DNA from: JACQFK01 sp964619955
GTDB lineage: Bacteria > Planctomycetota > MHYJ01 > JACPRB01
DNA: 64,000 nt
Assembly: GCA_964619955.1 (NCBI GenBank)
Contig: CAZUJF010000016.1
Coordinates: 45,179 to 109,178, forward strand
Reading direction: 5' to 3'
The position numbers were made by a program, and so were the translations under genes. How positions within the stretch are numbered: position 1 is the stretch's first letter; each line of letters begins with the position of its first letter. Below, one piece after another: positions 42,115-49,800 of this stretch. Under the pieces are notes generated by a model, which saw only the letters and a program-made list of their open reading frames with translations, searched no databases and was not told the DNA's origin.

Positions 42115-43695
42115 ATGAAGCCGTGGCTCGCACCCTCCCTGCTGCTGCTCGCCTCCTGCGCGGGCCTCGCGCCCCTCGAGGTCCGCGAGCGCTGGATCTA
42201 CTACCCGCACGACCTGCGCGAGGCGGACAACGTCGTCAAACTCGAGGGCATCCTGGCCCGCGGCGCCAAAGCCGGCTACACGACGGTGCTGCTCGAGGAC
42301 CCCAACTTCGGCCGCCTGCCGCTGATGAAGCCGGAGTATTTCGCCCACCTCGAACGCGTGAAGGCGGCGGCGAAGCGGCATGGACTCGATCTCGTCCCGG
42401 CGCTCTTCCAGATCGGCCACTCGGAGAACCTGCTCTCGCAGGACCCCAACCTCGCCGAGGGCATCCCCGTGAAGAACGCGCTCTTCGTCGTCCGCAACGG
42501 CGCCGCACGGGTGGAGGCCGACCCGCCCGTCGTCCTGCGCGAACGCTGGGACCATCGCGACCAGACGGTGGGCGAGGACTGGACGATCCGCGACCCCAAG
42601 GGCGCGCTCGCCCGCGTCTGGCAGAAGGTCGCGGTCCATCCCTTCCGCCAATACCACGTCTCGATCCGCATCCGCACCAAGGCCTTCCAGGGCACGCCGC
42701 GCATGATCGCGTTCGGCGGCGGGAAGATGCTGAACTACGACCTGCACTTCGTGAAGCCGGAGCAGGACTGGACCGAGCACCACATGACGTTCAATTCGCT
42801 CGAGAGCCGCGAGATCCGTCTCGCGTTCGGCGTCTGGGACGGCACGACGGGCGAGGTGCAGTTCAAGGACCCGAAGATCGAGGAGACCGCGCTCGTGAAT
42901 CTCCTGCGCCGTCCGGGCGCGCCGTTTACGGTGAAGACGGAGGACGGGCGAGAGCTCGTCGAAGGACGGGACTTCGAGCCCGTGGCGGATCCGAAGCTGG
43001 GGCGCGAAGCCAAGCGGGGCGGCTACACCGAATGGCACGAGCCGCCGTCGATCCGCACCCGGCTCGCGGACGGCACGCGGCTGCGGGTCTCGTACTTCCA
43101 CCCGCTCACGTTCCCCGACGGCGGCCAGATGATGATCTGCCCGTCGGAACCGAAAACGCTGGAGCTTTTGCGGGACCAGGCGCGGCGCCTGCACGAGATC
43201 TTCGACGCCAAGGCGTACTTCATGTCGCACGACGAGATGCGGGTGCTGAACTGGGACGAGTCCTGCCGCGCTCGGAACCTGAGCTCCGGGCGGATCTTCG
43301 CCGACAACGTCCGCAGCTGCCTCAAGATCCTGAAGGAGACGGCGCCGGGGCGGGAGATCTACGTCTGGAGCGACATGTTCGACCCCGTGCACAACGCCCA
43401 CGACGACTACTACCTCGCGCGCGGGGGCATGTCCGGCACATGGGAGGGCCTGGATCCGGACGTGATCGTGGCGACCTGGTTCTTCGACCGCCGAGATGAG
43501 AGCCTCGCCTGGTTCTCATCGCGCGGCCACCGCACGCTGCTGGCCGCGTACTACGACAAGCTGCCGGAGCGCGCGACCGAGTGGCTGGAATCCGCCCGCC
43601 GTTCGCGCGGCACGATCGGCATCATGTACACGAGCTGGTACGACCGCTACGAGGACCTCGAAATTCACGCGCGCCATGTCGACCAATTCCGCTAA
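42115..43695 (+). CDS. Lipoprotein, glycosidase-like TIM barrel with inserted sandwich domain
   Basis: The protein has 526 residues. The N terminus ends in the lipobox LLASC, so it should be lipidated and membrane-anchored. A barrel start (YYPHDLREADNVVKLEGIL) is interrupted by a beta-sandwich (about 150-260, with the VHPFRQYHVSIRI and EVQFKDPKI strands) and then resumes with KAYFMSHDEMRVLNWDES and EIYVWSDMFDPVHN. Acidic residues in SHDEMR and WSDMFD could be catalytic, as in GH20-like enzymes. The exact family is unclear. It is divergent from the glycan-sensing operon and its end overlaps the next gene by 20 bases. Confidence 0.65.
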   Translation: MKPWLAPSLLLLASCAGLAPLEVRERWIYYPHDLREADNVVKLEGILARGAKAGYTTVLLEDPNFGRLPLMKPEYFAHLERVKAAAKRHGLDLVPALFQIGHSENLLSQDPNLAEGIPVKNALFVVRNGAARVEADPPVVLRERWDHRDQTVGEDWTIRDPKGALARVWQKVAVHPFRQYHVSIRIRTKAFQGTPRMIAFGGGKMLNYDLHFVKPEQDWTEHHMTFNSLESREIRLAFGVWDGTTGEVQFKDPKIEETALVNLLRRPGAPFTVKTEDGRELVEGRDFEPVADPKLGREAKRGGYTEWHEPPSIRTRLADGTRLRVSYFHPLTFPDGGQMMICPSEPKTLELLRDQARRLHEIFDAKAYFMSHDEMRVLNWDESCRARNLSSGRIFADNVRSCLKILKETAPGREIYVWSDMFDPVHNAHDDYYLARGGMSGTWEGLDPDVIVATWFFDRRDESLAWFSSRGHRTLLAAYYDKLPERATEWLESARRSRGTIGIMYTSWYDRYEDLEIHARHVDQFR

Positions 43696-44392
43696 ACGCG
43701 CGGTCGTCACTGTGGCCACGGGGCCCTACGTGACGCTGCAGGAGCGGCTGCTCTCGAGCCTGAAGGCGTCCGGCTGGAGCGGGTCCGTGCTGGCGTGGAC
43801 CGACGCGCTGCCGCCGGACAGCCCGCCGCACGACGCGGCCCCCTACGGCTTCAAGATCTACGCGATCGCCGAGGCGCTGCGCCGCGGCCACACCTCGATC
43901 CTCTGGATGGACTCCCCCTGCGAGATCGTCCGTCCGGTCGAGCCGCTCTTCGACCACATCGAACGCGCGGGCCATCTCTTCACCACGTCCGGGGAGCGGC
44001 TCGGCAACTGGAGCTCCGACGAATGCCTCGAGGCGTTCGGGCTCGACCGCGATGCCGCGCTCGGCCTGACGCTCTTCAACGGCACGCTCATCGGGCTGGA
44101 CTACGAGCAGCAGGCGCCGAGGGAGTGGTTCCGCCGCTGGCGGCAGCAGTGCGAGGCGGGACTATTCCGCGGGCCCTACCTCAGCGAACACGCGCCCGAC
44201 GCGGTGAAGGCGGCGAAACCCGGCAAGCCGGTGGGTCCGGTCTCGCCCGATCCGCGCTGCTGGGGGCACCGGCACGATGAAGCCGTCGGCAGCGCGCTCG
44301 CCCATATGATGGGCCTGGAGATCGCGCCTGCGCCGTCGCTCTTCTCGGTCGACGACGACGTCCGCGCCGCGGTGCGTTTTCGCCGGACTTAG
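43676..44392 (+). CDS. Glycosyltransferase-like protein
   Basis: The protein has 238 residues of a nucleotide-sugar transferase type. An N-terminal alpha/beta strand pattern (VVTVATGPYVTLQERLL) precedes KIYAIAEALRRGHTSILWMDSPCEIV, where WMDS may replace the usual DxD metal site. A late WGHRHDEAVG motif follows. It is likely cytoplasmic and adds a sugar to a surface polymer or a small molecule, but the family assignment is by pattern only. Its start lies inside the lipoprotein gene, so the two are probably co-translated. Confidence 0.5.
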   Translation: MSTNSAKRAVVTVATGPYVTLQERLLSSLKASGWSGSVLAWTDALPPDSPPHDAAPYGFKIYAIAEALRRGHTSILWMDSPCEIVRPVEPLFDHIERAGHLFTTSGERLGNWSSDECLEAFGLDRDAALGLTLFNGTLIGLDYEQQAPREWFRRWRQQCEAGLFRGPYLSEHAPDAVKAAKPGKPVGPVSPDPRCWGHRHDEAVGSALAHMMGLEIAPAPSLFSVDDDVRAAVRFRRT

Positions 44393-45168
44393 GGTTTCGG
44401 ACTCTGCCAGCAGACCTTGCCGACGAAGAAGGGCCCGAGCTTCTTGATGTACTTCGAGGTCTGCACCGTCTTGCGCATCTCCTGGATCAGCTGCGAGAGC
44501 GGCGCCAGGTCCTTGCCGACGAGCCCGATGACGAACTCGTTGTCGTCCTGGTCGAGGCCGTAGCAGGAGAGGCGCACGTCGTGCGCGGCGTCGGCGGCGC
44601 CCCAGGCCATGCCGATCTGGGCGTGCTCGTAGAGGATCTTCCCCTGCTCCGACGGCTCGAGGGTCGCAAAGATCGGCTTGCGCCGGAGCGGATACCAGAC
44701 CGCCCAGGGCCAGTCGGGGTTGAGGACGGTCTCCCGCGGGCGCTTCAGCAGCATGAACTCGAGGTTGGCCTCGCGGCCCGTCGCGTAGGTGCGGCCGATC
44801 ATGCCGAGTTCCGGGCGGCGAAGCAGTCCCGAGAACGGCGCGGACGTGAGCACCTGGCGCAGGGCGCCCGTGAACACGGAGGGATCCTCGGCCATCGCGA
44901 GCACCGCGATGCCGCGGGGGTCGTTGAAGTCGAGATACAGCGCCGACTCGAGTCCCGAGGCCTTCAGCGCGTCGGCGGCCGCCCGCGGATCGTTGCAGCC
45001 CGTGTAGACGTGAAGCTGCATGTAGAGGCGTTTCTCGAGGATCTGCGTCTCGCCCTTGGGAGTGACCGCCTTCTCTCGAAGGTCGGGCATCTCGTACCCC
45101 TTGCGGGGAGGGCCGTGGGCGGCGGGGGCGGACGCGGGAGGCGCGCCTTCGGGGGCTTTGTGTTCCAT
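44389..45168 (-). CDS. Chlorite dismutase/HemQ-family heme protein
   Basis: The protein has 259 residues. The N-terminal stretch is Pro/Ala-rich and disordered. The domain that follows has the ferredoxin-like pairs of the family, with FMLLKRPRETVLNPDWPWAVWYPLRR (a YP tyrosine as in HemQ), the EHAQIGMAWG helix and the final DNEFVIGLVGKDLAPLSQLIQEMRKT region. HemQ (ChdC) decarboxylates coproheme to heme b, and other members dismutate chlorite. The key His/Arg residues cannot be proved by eye. TATAGT ends 7 bases before the ATG, supporting it over an internal ATG 26 codons later. Confidence 0.8.
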   Translation of the reverse strand: MEHKAPEGAPPASAPAAHGPPRKGYEMPDLREKAVTPKGETQILEKRLYMQLHVYTGCNDPRAAADALKASGLESALYLDFNDPRGIAVLAMAEDPSVFTGALRQVLTSAPFSGLLRRPELGMIGRTYATGREANLEFMLLKRPRETVLNPDWPWAVWYPLRRKPIFATLEPSEQGKILYEHAQIGMAWGAADAAHDVRLSCYGLDQDDNEFVIGLVGKDLAPLSQLIQEMRKTVQTSKYIKKLGPFFVGKVCWQSPKP

Positions 45169-45175
45169 GCGCGCC

Positions 45176-45181
45176 ACTATA
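45176..45181 (-). promoter_or_regulatory. -10-like hexamer TATAGT of the HemQ-like gene
   Basis: TATAGT on the minus strand ends 7 bases before the ATG at 45168, with no Shine-Dalgarno. It is one of the best matches to the -10 consensus in the window. Confidence 0.45.
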
Positions 45182-45266
45182 GCAAAGTCTGGCCGCAAAG
45201 CCGGTCGGCCTCGCCCTCCTCGATGATCCGCGCGCGGCCCCGCCGGCGTCGGGGGGGGAAAGGAAA

Positions 45267-45298
45267 CGGGCCCCCGGAGCTTGCGCCCCGGGGGCCCG
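45267..45298 (-). terminator. Intrinsic terminator of the DUF1501 operon
   Basis: A perfect 11-base-pair stem (CGGGCCCCCGG pairing with CCGGGGGCCCG) surrounds a 10-base loop. On the minus strand it is followed by TTTCCTTTCC, a pyrimidine-rich tail with fewer T residues than the glnN terminator. It lies 24 bases after the DUF1501 stop. Confidence 0.7.
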
Positions 45299-45322
45299 CG
45301 GTGATGGGATTCGATGGAAGTC

Positions 45323-46792
45323 CTACCCGAAAAGTTCGGTCACCGGCGCGGCCTGGACCAGCTCGCGCGGCTGCTTGAGATGGTTCAGGACGATGGTCGC
45401 CGGATCGATGCCGAACGCGTGATAGATCGAGGCCAGAAGCTGGCCCGGATGCACCGGGTTTTCCACCGGCGCCGAGGCCGTCTTGTCGCTCTTGCCGTGC
45501 ACGTAGCCGCGCTTGATGCCGCCGCCCGCCACGAGCGAGGTGTAGCAGTAGGGCCAGTGGTCCCGGCCGTCCGCCGAATTGCCGTTGCCGGAGGTCGAGA
45601 CGCCGCGCTGGGGGCTGCGTCCGAATTCGCCGACCGCCACCACGAGCGTCTCGTCCAGCATCCCGCGCCGGTCGAGGTCGGACAGCAATCCGAAGAGGCC
45701 CTGATCGAGCAGCGGCGCCGCCTGGTTTTTCATGCGCTTGGGCAGGTCGACGTGCATGTCCCAGGAATGGTTGTCCGAATTGGCCACCTTGGGCCAGACC
45801 ACCTCGACGACGCGCGTGCCCGCCTCGACGAGACGGCGCGCCAGCAGCAGGCTCTGGCCGAACGTGTTCCGGCCGTAGAGGTCCCGGGTCTCCTTGGTCT
45901 CGCGATCGATGTCGAAGGCCTCCCGCGCGCGGCCGGACGCGAGCAGGTTCATCGCGCGGTCGTAATGCTCGTCCAGCTTGTAGTCCGCGACCGCCGCCTC
46001 GATCTCGGGCGTCGCCTGGTTGATCGCCTCACGCAGCTTCGCGCGGCGCTGGAGGCGGTAGGCGAAGACCTCGGGCCGGAGTTTCAGGTCGTCGACCTTG
46101 ACCCGGTCCATCTTCGTCATGTCGAGGTCGTCGCCGTCCGGATAGAGGTAGTACGGATCGTACCCCTTGCCGAGGAAGCCGCCCGTCCCGCCCTTCCCCA
46201 CCACGTTCGATTCCTGGAGCGGCCGGGGCAGCATGACGAAGGGCAGCATCGGCGCCTCGGGCGGCTTGAGGCGGGTGATGTTCGAGCCGTAGTTCGGATA
46301 GTCCTTCGGATCGGGCGGCTCCAGCTGGCCCGACGCGCTCACCTTGTCCGTGGTGTAGCCCGTCATCATCTGGTAGATCGCCGCCGTGTGGTTGAAGAGC
46401 CCGTTGGGCGAGTAGCTCATCGAATGGATGAGCGTCGCTTTGTCGGTCACCGTGGCGAGCTTCGGCAGCACTTCCGTGAACCGCAGGCCGGGCGTCGCCG
46501 TCGGGATCGGCTTGAAGACGCTCTTCACGTTGTCCGGGACGTTCTCCTTCGGGTCCCAGAGGTCCAGGTGGCTGGGGCCGCCCTGGAGATAGCACATGAT
46601 GATGTGCTTCGCCTTCCCCCAGCCGGGGCCGCCGCCCGCGTTGCTTCCGGCGGCGCGGGCCTGGAGCTGGAACATCGAACCCAGGCCGAGGCCGAGCAGG
46701 CCGGAGCCGCCGACGCGCAGCAGATCGCGACGGGACATGCCGGACTTCCCGCCGCAGCAGCCGTCCGGGGACTTGTTGGGAACCACGATCAT
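45323..46792 (-). CDS. DUF1501 exported protein
   Basis: The protein has 489 residues with a twin-arginine leader (SRRDLLRVGG). The DUF1501 signatures are present: IIMCYLQGGPSHLDLWDPK near the start, VEVVWPKVANSDNHSWDMH, and VVAVGEFGRSPQRG with a late DHWPYCYTSLVAGGG. The fold is related to alkaline phosphatase/sulfatase. The family is one of the largest in Planctomycetes and nearly always follows a DUF1549/DUF1553 gene, as here. It is probably a secreted hydrolase or partner of that cytochrome protein. AAGGAG precedes the ATG, and the preceding stop is 29 bases away. Confidence 0.9.
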   Translation of the reverse strand: MIVVPNKSPDGCCGGKSGMSRRDLLRVGGSGLLGLGLGSMFQLQARAAGSNAGGGPGWGKAKHIIMCYLQGGPSHLDLWDPKENVPDNVKSVFKPIPTATPGLRFTEVLPKLATVTDKATLIHSMSYSPNGLFNHTAAIYQMMTGYTTDKVSASGQLEPPDPKDYPNYGSNITRLKPPEAPMLPFVMLPRPLQESNVVGKGGTGGFLGKGYDPYYLYPDGDDLDMTKMDRVKVDDLKLRPEVFAYRLQRRAKLREAINQATPEIEAAVADYKLDEHYDRAMNLLASGRAREAFDIDRETKETRDLYGRNTFGQSLLLARRLVEAGTRVVEVVWPKVANSDNHSWDMHVDLPKRMKNQAAPLLDQGLFGLLSDLDRRGMLDETLVVAVGEFGRSPQRGVSTSGNGNSADGRDHWPYCYTSLVAGGGIKRGYVHGKSDKTASAPVENPVHPGQLLASIYHAFGIDPATIVLNHLKQPRELVQAAPVTELFG

Positions 46793-46821
46793 CCTGGACT
46801 CCTTATCTGGCTTTCGTCGGC

Positions 46822-49800
46822 CTACCGGTTGAAGAGGAACGAAGGACTGTTGATCAGCGCCCAGGAAAGATCCTGGACCGTCGTCAACCTCACGTCGGCC
46901 ACTTGTTTCGTGCTTTGCTCGGCGTCCTTCCGAAGCTGGGCGAGCGTCGCATCGAGGGGCACCGGCTTGCTGACCGTTGCCACCGAGGCCTGAAGCTCCT
47001 TCAGGCGCGGGTCGACCGGCAACGGCTTCTTCGCCTCGCCCAGCGCGGCGTTCCGCTTCGCGATCTCGGGATCCACCGTGCGGAAGTGCTTCGCGAGCAG
47101 CGTCTTCTGCGCCTCGTCGCGCTTCGCCTCCTCCAGGGACACGATGGCGCGCAGTTCATCGGAGAGGCTGAGCCCCGGCGCCGGCGTCGTGGTGAGCGAG
47201 ATCCGGAAGCGGCCCAGCATGTAGTCGGGGGAGTTGAACGTCTGGCGCAGCGTGAACGTCAGGATCGTCCCCGCGTCGAAGCCCAGGGGCGTCTTGAGCT
47301 CGAACGTCGCCCAGTGGGTCGCGCCCGTCGCGGGCGACACCGCCCAGCCGGTCCCGTTGTCGGGCGTGCCGTCGATGACGTTCTTCACGTCGAAGTTCGC
47401 CTGCATGAAATCGGCCTTCGCGTTCTGGAGGACCACCTTGGCGGCCTCGGCGGGCTTGTCCTTGGGCGCGGCCGTCACCTCGAACTGCGTCAGCACGAAG
47501 TTGCCGTCGGCGGCGCGACCCGGGCCCTTCCCCGGGAACCGCGCGTCCTCCAGCGCCTCGAGGCGGATGCCCGTGATCCCCTTGAGGCCCGTCTGGGCGA
47601 CGAAGGTGTAGTTCCCCTTGCCGTTCTTGTCGCTCGCGACCACCGAGAGGTCGGCCTGCGCCACGAGTTTCGCCCCGTTGGAGGCCTCGAGCTTCGAGGG
47701 GACCAGCGGCGTCCAGTCGACGTCCTTGCGGAGCTTCTTCTCGAACGCGGCGAGCGCCTCGGGGAGCTTCGCCTCGTAATCCTTGATGTCCTTCTCCCTG
47801 GCCGCGATGTGCTCCTGGCGCTTGCGCTCCTCCTCGGCGACACGCGGGGCGATCTCCTTCTCCCAGGCCGCGAGCTCGGCCTTCGCCTTGACGATGGCTT
47901 CTTCGCGATCCTTCTGCAGCTTGGGCTCGAGAACCTTCCACTCCTCCTCGCGCTTCGCGAGCTGCCGTCCCACGACCTCGTGGTCCGTCTGGATCGCCTT
48001 CATGTCCTCGAGCACCGCCTTGACCTCCTCCGGGCGGGCCGGACGGCTGAGGATGCGCATGAAGATCTCGTTGATGAGTTTCGTGTCGTCCTTCTCGGCG
48101 GCGACGACCTTGGGGAGCTCGTTGCCGGCGTCCGCGATCGCATCGGCGACGGTGGGGCCGCTGATGAGGGCCATGACGGCCCCCAGGCGCAGCTCGCTCG
48201 TGCGCTCGCATTCGCAGGCGCTCTCGCGGACCGGCCGGCCGAACGTGGCCAGGAAGCCGCTGGGGAGCTCGACGCCGACGTCGGGGAACGCCGCCGCCCG
48301 CGTGCCCGCCGGGACGCCGGGGGCCTTCGTCTGCGCGCCCAGCACGGCATGGACCGCGTCATAGAGCACCTCGGCCTGGAGGCGCTTCGCCGTCGCATGG
48401 GAGTAGTTGGTCCGGTCGTCGCGGTTCCACTCGTTCGCGACGACGGACAGCTGGTAGGTCCGCGACTTGGTGATGAGCTTCATCATGTGCCGGACGTCGA
48501 AGCCGCTCTTCACGAACTCCGCGGCGAGGTGGTCGAGAAGCTGGGGGTTCGAGGGCGGGTTGCTGGCGCGGATGTCGTCGATCGGCTCGATGATGCCCGT
48601 GCCGAAGAGGTAGCCCCAGAGGCGGTTGACGTAGCTCCGGGCGAAGTAGAAGTTGTCCGGGGACGTGAGCCATCCGGCGAACTGCTGCCGGCGGGTGGCC
48701 TTCTCGGGCGCCTCGTATTTGCAGTCGTAGGGGAACTTGGGCGGCGCGACCTTGCGGGTCCGTTCGTGGGTGATCTCGCCGTCGGGCTTCTCGTAGACGA
48801 TCTCGTAGACCGGCTTCGCCCCCTCGACCGCCGTGCCGCCGACGTTCTTCCCGGCGCTCGCAGGGTCCGGCTTCAGGGCCGTGCGCGCGAAGAACGCGGC
48901 CGTCTCGTAGTACTGGTCCTGGGTCCAGCGCTCGAAGGGATGGTCATGGCACTTGGTGCAGTTGAAGCGGACGCCCAGGAAGAGGTGGGTCGTGTTCTCC
49001 GTGGTCGTGACGGGGTCGCGCAGGATCTTGAAATAGGAGGCCGCGGGGTTCTCCTTGTTGGAACCGTCGGCCGCGACGATCTTGCGCACGAACTGGTCGT
49101 ACGGCGTGTTCTTCGCCACCTCGTCGCGGATCCACTTGCGGAGCGCCACCGCGCCCTCGGAGGCGAGGAACTTCCGGTTCACCTGGAGCAGGTCGCCCCA
49201 CTTGTTGGTCCAGTGATCGATGTAGGCTTCGCTCCCGATCAGCCTGTCCACGAGGGCCTCGCGCTTCGTGCGCGTCTCGGACGCGTCGGCGATGAAGGCG
49301 CGCGTCTCGTCGGCCGTGGGCGGGAGGCCCGTCAGGTCCAGGTACACGCGGCGGACGAATTCCGCGTCGTTGCAGGTCCCCGAGGGAAGGATCTTCATCC
49401 GCTCCCATTTCGCGGCGACCAGTTCGTCGATCCGGCCGTGGACCGGCGGCGCCTGCCAGACGAAGCCCTTCCGGTCGCCCATGACCGTGAGCGTCGTGGC
49501 GGCGTACGAGCCCTCGTAGCGGGCCAGCACCGCGGCCTCGCCGCGCCGGACCGACGTCATCATCGCGGAGCGGTCCGCGACGGCGACCTCGGCGTTGCTG
49601 CTCTCGATGGTGGCCTCCCGGGTCACGTCGCGCGTCTTGCCGTCCGCATACGTGGCGAGCACCCGCATCTGCTGGCGCGATCCGACGCGCTCCACCACGG
49701 GGTTCACGGGGAGGAGTTCGATCTTCGTCACCCGCGGGCTGTTCACGTCGAGCGTCACGCCCTGCGCGACCCACGCGCGCAGGATCTGGTAGTAGGTGTC

